Origin: Candidatus Bathyoplasma sp. NZ
GTDB lineage: Bacteria > Bacillota_I > Bacilli_A > MAG-NZ
Length of the DNA stretch: 32,008 nucleotides
NCBI GenBank assembly: GCA_013332095.1
Contig: JABENI010000017.1
Location: 1 to 32,008 of the forward strand
Direction of reading: 5' to 3'
Shown in pieces: positions 1-8,283 of this stretch (position 1 is its first letter; each line of letters starts with the position of its first letter). The notes under the pieces were generated by a model. It worked only from the letters and a program-made list of their open reading frames with translations, was not told the DNA's origin and did no database searches. Made by a program: the position numbers and the translations under genes.

Positions 1-2622
1 TTGTACTATAGAGATACAGACACATCCCAATTTTGCATAGTCTAAGGCTCTTATTTTTAGATTTACTTATTAATACACGATACAGACACATCCCAATTTT
101 GCATAGTCTAAGGCACAAGATTCTATTAGAAGAGATGATAATAGGATACAGACACATCCCAATTTTGCATAGTCTAAGGCTTTCCAATGAATGACATTGA
201 TTGTCTACCAGATACAGACACATCCCAATTTTGCATAGTCTAAGGCTAAAGCATTTTTTGTTATATATCCATTGCAGATACAGACACATCCCAATTTTGC
301 ATAGTCTAAGGCTAAATAACTGTGAAACCGTTGCCCCTGATGGATACAGACACATCCCAATTTTGCATAGTCTAAGGCCTATTATCGTTGCCGTTAATGA
401 TCGTGGTAGATACAGACACATCCCAATTTTGCATAGTCTAAGGCATTTGTAAAAGCATATCACCTACAATTATAGATACAGACACATCCCAATTTTGCAT
501 AGTCTAAGGCTTCTTTTCTAAAAGTATTTAAATCTCCTATGATACAGACACATCCCAATTTTGCATAGTCTAAGGCTGAATATTTTAATGGGTCGTAAGT
601 TACATTGATACAGACACATCCCAATTTTGCATAGTCTAAGGCAATAATAGCATTTACAATTGGACACATAGAGATACAGACACATCCCAATTTTGCATAG
701 TCTAAGGCTTTGCAGTATTTAATATGTGAATGTGGATAGATACAGACACATCCCAATTTTGCATAGTCTAAGGCATTTTTTATTCATACTTGATATGCTG
801 GTATGATACAGACACATCCCAATTTTGCATAGTCTAAGGCGTTTGTTTCGACTTGGCACTGTATCTATAAGATACAGACACATCCCAATTTTGCATAGTC
901 TAAGGCGAGCAAGTTGTATTTGAATTCGTTGTACGGGATACAGACACATCCCAATTTTGCATAGTCTAAGGCTTGCTTATGGGAGGCTTGATAAATTTTC
1001 ATGATACAGACACATCCCAATTTTGCATAGTCTAAGGCATAGACCAGTAAATGTTGGTAGTGAAATAGGATACAGACACATCCCAATTTTGCATAGTCTA
1101 AGGCTTCATCAAATGTTATAAATAAATCTAATATGATACAGACACATCCCAATTTTGCATAGTCTAAGGCTTCATCAAATGTTATAAATAAATCTAATAT
1201 GATACAGACACATCCCAATTTTGCATAGTCTAAGGCTTGTTTTTTTAGGAAATACATTGCTAAGTCGATACAGACACATCCCAATTTTGCATAGTCTAAG
1301 GCTTATTGTATCTCCACCTGATGTGTTCCCTTGATACAGACACATCCCAATTTTGCATAGTCTAAGGCGTTTTTCTTTTCTTCGATTGTATTAATTTTGA
1401 TACAGACACATCCCAATTTTGCATAGTCTAAGGCTACTATTCGCTTCAGCTGTTATAATTACGTGATACAGACACATCCCAATTTTGCATAGTCTAAGGC
1501 TTGCAAATGATTGTTCAGAGTTAAAGATATGATACAGACACATCCCAATTTTGCATAGTCTAAGGCCTGTAAAATTAATAGTAGTCGGTGTTATTTGATA
1601 CAGACACATCCCAATTTTGCATAGTCTAAGGCTTTATAAATCCACCAATACCATACATAAATGATACAGACACATCCCAATTTTGCATAGTCTAAGGCTC
1701 GTATACCAAACTATCAGTTAAAGTCTTTGATACAGACACATCCCAATTTTGCATAGTCTAAGGCTCGTATACCAAACTATCAGTTAAAGTCTTTGATACA
1801 GACACATCCCAATTTTGCATAGTCTAAGGCTATCGCTACCATTTCGGTAGACTTCTCATTGATACAGACACATCCCAATTTTGCATAGTCTAAGGCGTAG
1901 TTTTTACAAACCACTGTTTTTATTAAGATACAGACACATCCCAATTTTGCATAGTCTAAGGCTGTGACATTAGATATATTCCAAGTCATACAGATACAGA
2001 CACATCCCAATTTTGCATAGTCTAAGGCAAGAATTCTGATAGGAGAATATTAAATGAAGATACAGACACATCCCAATTTTGCATAGTCTAAGGCCATCTG
2101 CTAGAGTTTTACCTTTAGTATTTAGATACAGACACATCCCAATTTTGCATAGTCTAAGGCATGATGGTACTTTATTATCTGAGCAAATAGGATACAGACA
2201 CATCCCAATTTTGCATAGTCTAAGGCTAGTAAATCAAAGTCTATATCATTCAATAAGATACAGACACATCCCAATTTTGCATAGTCTAAGGCAGTCGGAC
2301 ATAATAACAATATATCGATAGAGATACAGACACATCCCAATTTTGCATAGTCTAAGGCTTCAACTATTTGTTATTGGAGCGACAAGAAGATACAGACACA
2401 TCCCAATTTTGCATAGTCTAAGGCTATAAAAGATAGTATTGATTATGCTGTAATGATACAGACACATCCCAATTTTGCATAGTCTAAGGCTTTATTACTT
2501 TACTACTGCTATAGGTGTTTGATACAGACACATCCCAATTTTGCATAGTCTAAGGCTTATCTTCCATCGATGTTTTAGATATGTCAGATACAGACACATC
2601 CCAATTTTGCATACTTTAATAC
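1..2622 (+). CRISPR. Type II-C CRISPR array, 39 intact repeats plus one 3'-degenerate repeat
   Basis: Repeats are 36 bp, starting at 13 and then every 66 bp to 2521, with a further repeat at 2587 whose last third has decayed. The repeat begins GATACAGACACATCCC and ends GCATAGTCTAAGGC. All intact copies look identical by eye, and every spacer is exactly 30 bp (39 full spacers plus a partial one at 1-12). Spacers 1105-1134 and 1171-1200 are identical, as are 1699-1728 and 1765-1794. Transcription is inferred to be on the plus strand, because the tracrRNA anti-repeat at 8102-8143 is transcribed from the minus strand and only pairs with a plus-strand repeat. The leader should therefore lie left of the window. 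Protein-like reading frames across this stretch are artefacts of the repeat period. Confidence 0.98.
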
Positions 2623-2805
2623 AGAAGAATCCTTATATAATCCAAACATCCCTCAATTTTGTATAGCATAATAATCCAATCTGTGCTATACTAAGTAGAA
2701 ACTTCACATAGTTCATCTCAATTTTGCATAGTCTAATATTTAATAACTTACAAAATGAGTTAGTGTATTGATACAGACACATCCCAATTTTGCATAGTCT
2801 ACAAA
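2623..2805 (+). repeat. Degenerate leader-distal CRISPR repeats
   Basis: Three further repeat copies follow the main array. Those near 2638-2673 and 2704-2739 are heavily mutated but keep the CATCNC-CAATTTTG core. The copy at 2770-2805 is identical to the consensus over its first 32 bases. They sit 66 bp apart from each other, but the step from 2587 to 2638 is only about 51 bp, suggesting a deletion of about 15 bp. The last copy ends within about 10 bp of the cas2 stop. Decay at this end agrees with it being the oldest part of the array. Confidence 0.85.
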
Positions 2806-2808
2806 AGA

Positions 2809-3141
2809 CTAATCTATGATAATCATTGGATTATCACTGATTAGTTTTTCATTTTCTCTCATTTTTCCTTTAATGAATATCATATTTGTGTATTGATGTT
2901 CTGTTAGAGTTAAAACTCTTATGTCTCCAAATTTAGGATTCATTTTTAATAATCTGTTTAGTTGCTTATGCATTTCTACTTTATTTTTACAAAACTTTGT
3001 GTAAATAGAATATTGAACCATTATATATCCTAATTTTATTAAACTGTTCCTGAAATCTGAATAGTTTTTTTGTTCTTCTTTGGTTTTCACAGGTAAATCA
3101 TACATGACTAATAATCTCATTTGACTATATTTGCTCATCAA
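2809..3141 (-). CDS. cas2: CRISPR-associated endonuclease Cas2
   Basis: The 110-residue protein has the usual Cas2 length and a ferredoxin-like pattern. Near the N-terminus is the first-strand motif LLVMYDLPV, whose Asp is the conserved Cas2 acidic residue. It is followed by a helix (YSDFRNSLIKLGYIMVQYSIY) typical of type II Cas2. Cas2 dimers bridge two Cas1 dimers in the spacer-integration complex. The gene overlaps the end of cas1 by 17 bp, so the two are probably translationally coupled. It is the last gene of the cas9-cas1-cas2 operon and ends against the degenerate tail of the array. No csn2 or cas4 follows, which supports subtype II-C. Internal Met codons near the N-terminus leave the exact start slightly open. 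Confidence 0.95.
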   Translation of the reverse strand: MMSKYSQMRLLVMYDLPVKTKEEQKNYSDFRNSLIKLGYIMVQYSIYTKFCKNKVEMHKQLNRLLKMNPKFGDIRVLTLTEHQYTNMIFIKGKMRENEKLISDNPMIIID

Positions 3142-4039
3142 TTAGATCTATTTCTACAATTTCTGGTGTCAACAATACGGTTTGCTTACCTTTTAAAATG
3201 TTAACATAACTTTTCATCATTTCTGCTATTGCGTACGAAACAGTATAAACTTTATTTTTTATTAAAATTTTTTTATTTACTATATTAATTATTTTTTTTC
3301 TCATTGTAAAAGATAAAGGTAACGATAAACAATCAAAGTTTAAAAAAATATAGTAATCTATTAAAGGTCTAAACGGTTCAATTAAATCATAAGCTAAATT
3401 AAAACAATTAGATTTGCTGCTGTGCCAAATACCTAATTTTGAATCTAATCCATATTTAGTTAATTCTTTTATAATTACTGATACTAAAATCTTATAACCA
3501 TAATTTAATCCAGCATTTACTGCATCATCATAAAAGCGTATAAATTCTGTTCCAAATAAACTATAAAAATATACTTTTGCTGCACTACTTTCCCTATTTT
3601 TTATATCTGCATCCACTACTTCTGTAGCATAATTTTCAAGCATTTCTACATATTTTGTTTGATTGGTTGCTATTTTAAGCACTTTTGATTGATTGAGTAT
3701 TTTTGCTTTAATAATTTGATTCCACAACTCATCTTTTACTTTTTGTTTTAATTCTAATTGTAAATAAAATATTTCTAACTGATTGTAGTGGTTATTAAAA
3801 GATGTAATTAAAGATACGGGAGTATGAAACTCATCACATAAATATATTCCAATATTATTTTTACTACATGTTGTGATAAATCTAGTTGTCATAATTAAAT
3901 TAGGGTCTTCTATTAATACAATTGAAATTTCATCTAGGGGGATAATCAATTCTTCTTTTGTTTCTTTAATAATTAAAATATTACTATTTTTTATTCTTAT
4001 TTTTTCTGCTTTTTTAATTAAAAGTTGTCTAAAACTCAT
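3125..4039 (-). CDS. cas1: CRISPR-associated integrase Cas1
   Basis: The 304-residue protein matches type II Cas1 in length and layout: a beta-rich N-terminal domain (about 1-80) and an alpha-helical catalytic domain. Likely metal ligands are Glu150 (NRESSAAKVYF), His206 (GIWHSSKSN) and Glu221 (YDLIEPFRP), the E-H-E/D set of Cas1. It would catalyse insertion of new 30-bp spacers at the leader end of the array, together with Cas2. It begins 15 bp after the cas9 stop and overlaps cas2 by 17 bp, giving a compact operon. All expected catalytic positions are present and there is no sign of damage. Confidence 0.97.
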   Translation of the reverse strand: MSFRQLLIKKAEKIRIKNSNILIIKETKEELIIPLDEISIVLIEDPNLIMTTRFITTCSKNNIGIYLCDEFHTPVSLITSFNNHYNQLEIFYLQLELKQKVKDELWNQIIKAKILNQSKVLKIATNQTKYVEMLENYATEVVDADIKNRESSAAKVYFYSLFGTEFIRFYDDAVNAGLNYGYKILVSVIIKELTKYGLDSKLGIWHSSKSNCFNLAYDLIEPFRPLIDYYIFLNFDCLSLPLSFTMRKKIINIVNKKILIKNKVYTVSYAIAEMMKSYVNILKGKQTVLLTPEIVEIDLIDEQI

Positions 4040-4054
4040 AGGAAAAATGATAGA

Positions 4055-7000
4055 TTATTTCAATCTATCATATTCTCCTAAAATATTTAATTTATAAATA
4101 GCAATATTTTTAATTTGTGAAACCGTAATTGTACATTGAGAAAAATATTTTGTAAATAATTTATTTTCAATTAAATCTAATTGATCTCCTATTATGGAAC
4201 CTATCTCAAATATTCCACTTGTAAACCCTTTAACGTAAGCAAATGATTTTTGCCCTTTTTTTAATTCTATTTCAATTAAGTCTTGTGGATACAATCTAAA
4301 TTGATAATCATATTTCTCTTTAATTTCGGAAGTTGATAATATTTCATGTTTTATTCCTTGCCCCCACCACACTGTTAATTTAGGTTCTCCAATTATTTTT
4401 TCTGTATTTAAATTTTTCTTATATTTTTTTTCTAATTCAATATTAAAAGTATTTCTTTGAACAAAATAATAATTACCTTCATTATTTATATAGATGTCGA
4501 TACAGACTACATCCGCAAAACGAACATATTTCCCATCTTTTAATTCACCCATTTTACTTACATCACCTGATTCAATCATTTTTACTTTTTTAATTGGTCT
4601 ATCATTATTTAAAGTAGGATATTGTTCTTTTTTTCCTGAATTTAGCCAATTACAAATAGCCTCATATATGTGTTTAGCTCCCTTATCTTTATTAAATATT
4701 TTTTCAACATTTTTTTTATTAATATTTTCTATGCTAACTCTTTTTAATACCAGTCCGGTATTTTTATCAACACCATAGATAGTATCTTTATGTAACCTCG
4801 TATTTCTTCTATCAATTTTTTCTTTAACAGGAAAAATTGGTCGTATATTTCTATACTTTCCATCTTCTGCAAATTCGTCTTCAAATAATTTTTTCTGTTT
4901 TTCAATATCTTGCTCATACAATCTATATTTTACTTCTTTGACAAAATTTTTGTAAGGCAATGGAAACTCATCTTTTTTTGATTTTTCAAACTGATCAACT
5001 TCTACAACTACTCCATTTTCATCATAAAAAATTTCTGTGCTTCCATTATTTTTAGCTTTTTTTATTTCTTCTCGTTGATAACTTTTTGTTGCTCTTACTA
5101 ACAATCTGTTGTTTAAACAAGCAGTCGCAACTGCATCCAGTACGTGATGGATATGATTTTCACGGTTTTTCTTAATCGTAACTTTATTTAGTTCAGTATT
5201 AAACTCGTTAATTAGACATATGAAATAAATTTTTTGTTCAGTAGAAAAATTATATTTAGAGATTGAAATATCATTGTTACCGATTCTCATAAGCAAACCA
5301 TACAAAGAGTCATCACTATCTTTCACAATTTCGTTTATTGTTTCTGAGTTTATTACGCAAAAATTTTCAATCGCCTTATTCAGATTTTTCTCTTCTGCTG
5401 TTAAAGGAATTTTCCCTTCTTTTTTAGTTTTCAAAGTAAGAGTAACTTCTTTTCCTACTTGGACATTCCCAGTTGTAGGAATCATTTTCAAAGAAATTGA
5501 TTTTTCAATCAGTCCTCTATCAAACTTAACTTCATCAACAAATTTATAGTACTTTTTATTTTTATATTCTAAAGAATCAATTGAATGCGTAAATCTATCA
5601 ATTCTCCATTTTTTCTTCATCATGCTGACTGCTTGTGCATTATATCCTTTTATTTCGCCGTTTACATTTAATGTATTTGTTAAAACTTTACAAATATATT
5701 TATTGATAAATCTAGTATCATTTAAACTACGTTGTTTCCATCCCTCATCAATTTCCTTCGCAAAATATCGCGTTTTTTTTCCTTTTGAGATGTGTATATT
5801 GTTATCAATATTTTTTACAAAATTGTTCCATCGTTCTTTTGAAAATTTTAAAAAATGCTCAAACGGTATTTTATTTCCTTTTTGTTGATTTTCTTCGCGT
5901 TTAACCAATGTTTTGTTTTTATAACTATCATCAAAACATCTGGAGTAAGGAATGATGTGATCTACTTCATAGTCATTTGTAAACAATCTATCTTTTACTA
6001 TATTTTTATCACTATATGCACATCTACCTAATTGCTCTTCGTATAATTTATATTTTACCACATCATCTTTACTGACATTTGACAAACTATTAAAGTCAAA
6101 ATCTTTGTAAATTTTGTATTTAATTCTTTCATTATTTCCATAATTATTGAGCATATCTCTTTCAATACTAAATCTTTTTGACCTAATATGTGCCATATCT
6201 CTTGCTGCTTCAATATTGATGTTTTCTGGTCTACCATATTCATCAATAACTGCATTGATAATTTTTATCGTTTTTGCTATTACTCTAATTACACGGGGAT
6301 TAGTCATATCATTTGGAAATAATTCTAATATTTTTTTGATTGATGGTACTCTATCTGCTTTTTCAATACTAATATTAATTTTTGAATGGTCGTAACCTGC
6401 TTTTTCCATCGCTTCGCTATACTCGTAACCTGCTAACATTAAAGGATTTATTTTATGTAATACTTTCAGTGACAAACTGCCTGAATCTGAATATGTGTTT
6501 AATTTTCTGAACAGTTCGATATCTTCTTCAGAAAAATCAAAGTTAGAAACATATTTAACATTGCCATTTTTCATAAAATATTCGGTTAATTTAATATCCG
6601 TCTTATAGTAGGTTAAGCCTGTAACAATATCATCCAATTGCTCAATCGTGAATTCTTTAAAATAGTTTTCATCTTTTTTATTTTTTATTTCACTAATTAT
6701 TTTTTTAAAATTTTTAAATTCATAAAATTTTTTAGCAAGAACTTTATCATTTTTTATTTTTATAAATTTTTGGTCTTTGAAATCAATTTTTTCATCTTTA
6801 GTGAATTCATGTTTTTCTCTATATTTCTTAACACATTCACTAAATTCTTTTCTATCCAAATTTACATTATCAAAAACAATATCTTCAATACCGATTAAAT
6901 CATAAATAATTTTATACGTTATATTATATTTATAATCAAGCACTTTTTGATGTATTTTTTTGATAATTTCTTTATCTAATTTCTCTTTTATTCTTTTCTT

Positions 7001-7915
7001 TCTTTTGGGTTTTGCTGATTTTTCATCTTCTACAAGTTGTTCATCGTTTTCTAAGTTAGGTAAATAGTATCTTAAATTATGTAATTTTTGGAGAAATGTT
7101 GAAAATTCATTCGATGGACAACATTTTGCTGCTCTATTTTCATTTTTCTCAAAGTTACACTTTCCAAACATTGCACTAAAATCGACTTTATATTTTGAAT
7201 CGCCACCAGGACCTTCTGAGAAGTCTCTTTGTGAAAAACAAATTTCTAAATATTTATCTTTAAAATCTTGATCAATTATTTTAAATTCTAACTGTTTATC
7301 TAATAGTACTGTCGCTTCTTCTTCAATTACTGCACGACCAAATATTATCTCATAAGTATCTTTGTTCCGCACGTTTTTATTTTCATTGTGTAGTAAATCT
7401 TCTAAATACTCTGATGGATACATTTTTTTTTCTGCTAAAATAGCTACCATCTTATTCATTGATTCTTTTAAAACTCCATCCTCTTTACTTTCACTAACAT
7501 CTTTTCTATTTGATTTAAACCCTCTGTGTTTAACGTAGTGAACTAAAGCTATTGCTAACTCTTCTTCCGTTAATTTTTCTTTTAGTCCTTTCGATTTTAC
7601 TTGATAAGGATCTAACTCTGTATTATTAAAAAAGTTATCATCTAAAATTAAATTGTATTTATTTTTAAATAAGTATTTAGTTCTTCCAATTCGATGTCTT
7701 CTTCTCCTAACTAATCGGCGTGCACCTCGCGTTTCTCTTCTGGCTGCAGCTGCTAAATTCCCTTTATCATCTTCTAAAGAATCAACTAATAAAACATTAG
7801 CATCAATAATATGGGTCACATTGTTTTCTTCATCTAATCCAACTACTCCCCAACCAACTGAGCCAATTCCTAAATCTAAGCCTAAATTATATTTCAGCTT
7901 TCTTTTGCTTTCCAT
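4055..7915 (-). CDS. cas9: CRISPR-associated endonuclease Cas9 (type II-C)
   Basis: The 1286-residue protein carries the full Cas9 architecture. RuvC-I is LGLDLGIGSVGWG with catalytic Asp14; an Arg-rich bridge helix spans about 59-78; a long recognition lobe extends to about 555. RuvC-II holds NIEAARDMAH with Glu569. The HNH domain contains YEVDHIIPYSR with His653 and a downstream Asn (SYKNKTLV). RuvC-III is HHVLDAVATA with Asp927, followed by a C-terminal PAM-interacting region. All nuclease residues are intact, so it should cut both DNA strands when guided by crRNA and tracrRNA. An extended -10 element (TGC-TATAAT, 7954-7962) and an AAAGGA-type ribosome site precede the ATG. The length is larger than many II-C Cas9s but below most II-A ones. 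Subtype is called from the lack of csn2/cas4 and the array orientation. Confidence 0.97.
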   Translation of the reverse strand: MESKRKLKYNLGLDLGIGSVGWGVVGLDEENNVTHIIDANVLLVDSLEDDKGNLAAAARRETRGARRLVRRRRHRIGRTKYLFKNKYNLILDDNFFNNTELDPYQVKSKGLKEKLTEEELAIALVHYVKHRGFKSNRKDVSESKEDGVLKESMNKMVAILAEKKMYPSEYLEDLLHNENKNVRNKDTYEIIFGRAVIEEEATVLLDKQLEFKIIDQDFKDKYLEICFSQRDFSEGPGGDSKYKVDFSAMFGKCNFEKNENRAAKCCPSNEFSTFLQKLHNLRYYLPNLENDEQLVEDEKSAKPKRKKRIKEKLDKEIIKKIHQKVLDYKYNITYKIIYDLIGIEDIVFDNVNLDRKEFSECVKKYREKHEFTKDEKIDFKDQKFIKIKNDKVLAKKFYEFKNFKKIISEIKNKKDENYFKEFTIEQLDDIVTGLTYYKTDIKLTEYFMKNGNVKYVSNFDFSEEDIELFRKLNTYSDSGSLSLKVLHKINPLMLAGYEYSEAMEKAGYDHSKINISIEKADRVPSIKKILELFPNDMTNPRVIRVIAKTIKIINAVIDEYGRPENINIEAARDMAHIRSKRFSIERDMLNNYGNNERIKYKIYKDFDFNSLSNVSKDDVVKYKLYEEQLGRCAYSDKNIVKDRLFTNDYEVDHIIPYSRCFDDSYKNKTLVKREENQQKGNKIPFEHFLKFSKERWNNFVKNIDNNIHISKGKKTRYFAKEIDEGWKQRSLNDTRFINKYICKVLTNTLNVNGEIKGYNAQAVSMMKKKWRIDRFTHSIDSLEYKNKKYYKFVDEVKFDRGLIEKSISLKMIPTTGNVQVGKEVTLTLKTKKEGKIPLTAEEKNLNKAIENFCVINSETINEIVKDSDDSLYGLLMRIGNNDISISKYNFSTEQKIYFICLINEFNTELNKVTIKKNRENHIHHVLDAVATACLNNRLLVRATKSYQREEIKKAKNNGSTEIFYDENGVVVEVDQFEKSKKDEFPLPYKNFVKEVKYRLYEQDIEKQKKLFEDEFAEDGKYRNIRPIFPVKEKIDRRNTRLHKDTIYGVDKNTGLVLKRVSIENINKKNVEKIFNKDKGAKHIYEAICNWLNSGKKEQYPTLNNDRPIKKVKMIESGDVSKMGELKDGKYVRFADVVCIDIYINNEGNYYFVQRNTFNIELEKKYKKNLNTEKIIGEPKLTVWWGQGIKHEILSTSEIKEKYDYQFRLYPQDLIEIELKKGQKSFAYVKGFTSGIFEIGSIIGDQLDLIENKLFTKYFSQCTITVSQIKNIAIYKLNILGEYDRLK

Positions 7916-7953
7916 TAATCTAATTTCCTTTCTTTTTTTACAATATTTTTTAT

Positions 7954-7962
7954 ATTATAGCA
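7954..7962 (-). promoter_or_regulatory. cas9 operon promoter (extended -10)
   Basis: On the minus strand the bases read TGC-TATAAT, a perfect extended -10 element, about 40 bp before the cas9 start. No good -35 hexamer is seen 17 bp upstream, which extended -10 promoters can tolerate. Transcription would start near 7947. Confidence 0.6.
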
Positions 7963-8042
7963 TATTTATACAAGTTTTACCATATCTTTATCGTTGTTTT
8001 TAAAAGGTAAACAACTATTTTTTCAATAAAAATATCTAAATC

Positions 8043-8070
8043 AAAAAAGGGTAGATTTCTCTACCCTTTT
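8043..8070 (-). terminator. tracrRNA intrinsic terminator
   Basis: The stem GGGTAGA / TCTACCC with a four-base loop is extended by A-T pairs and followed on the minus strand by a run of six T. It marks the 3' end of the tracrRNA. Confidence 0.88.
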
Positions 8071-8157
8071 CCTTTAAGTCAATCTTGACTACGTCATTCT
8101 GACTTAATACAAAATCATCCCAACTTTGCATAGTCTAGAGCCGAGACACTTCGGCTC
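8043..8157 (-). ncRNA. tracrRNA
   Basis: A segment at 8102-8143 matches the CRISPR repeat with a short internal mismatch block, so on the minus strand it is an anti-repeat. Alignment gives a lower stem (repeat GATACA), a four-base internal loop (repeat GACA against ATTT) and a long upper stem (CATCCCAA and TTTGCATAGTCTA), the usual type II duplex with a bulge. Downstream in the RNA is a nexus-like stem (AAGTCA / TGACTT enclosing TGAC / GTCA, about 8076-8105). A terminator hairpin follows at 8043-8070. A promoter with a 17-bp spacer lies just upstream at 8164-8192. Expected length is about 115 nt. The gene lies directly upstream of cas9 on the same strand. Confidence 0.92.
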
Positions 8158-8163
8158 TTCTAC

Positions 8164-8192
8164 ATTATATCTGATAATTCTTTTTTTGTAAA
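8164..8192 (-). promoter_or_regulatory. tracrRNA promoter
   Basis: On the minus strand, -35 TTTACA (8187-8192) and -10 TATAAT (8164-8169) are separated by exactly 17 bp. The start point is predicted near 8156-8157, at the base of a GC-rich hairpin that opens the tracrRNA. Confidence 0.85.
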
Positions 8193-8198
8193 GTTTTT

Positions 8199-8261
8199 TT
8201 ACCATTTTTCTCCAATAATTTCAATAACCGTAAATAATAAGACTAACAATCCAACAATCAT
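8199..8261 (-). CDS. Possible 20-residue hydrophobic peptide
   Basis: A short reading frame starts at ATG 8261 and encodes MIVGLLVLLFTVIEIIGEKW, a single potential membrane helix with a charged tail. It follows pheA by about 20 bp on the same strand and ends just upstream of the tracrRNA -35 box. Two TTG codons in frame upstream could extend it to 26 residues. No convincing ribosome binding site is seen, so it may be chance. No function can be assigned. Confidence 0.2.
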   Translation of the reverse strand: MIVGLLVLLFTVIEIIGEKW

Positions 8262-8283
8262 TCTTATTTGAACCAACAACTAA

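Noticed and set aside
201-2340. Several open frames across the array encoding repeated YRHIPILHSLR or ALDYAKLGCVC blocks
   Set aside because: They are the 66-bp repeat unit, divisible by three, read through; no ribosome sites and no protein character beyond the repeat.
13-2622. A promoter inside every repeat, as in Neisseria type II-C arrays
   Set aside because: The repeat end (TTTTGCATAGTCTAAGGC) has no good -10 or extended -10 element, so the idea is not supported here.
4494-7000. Plus-strand frames within cas9
   Set aside because: Low-complexity Phe/Ile/Leu-rich translations antisense to a well supported gene.
8100-8190. tracrRNA on the plus strand, using the GAGCC/GGCTC hairpin
   Set aside because: The minus strand has the consensus promoter, correctly placed anti-repeat with internal loop, nexus-like stem and true terminator; the plus strand lacks these.
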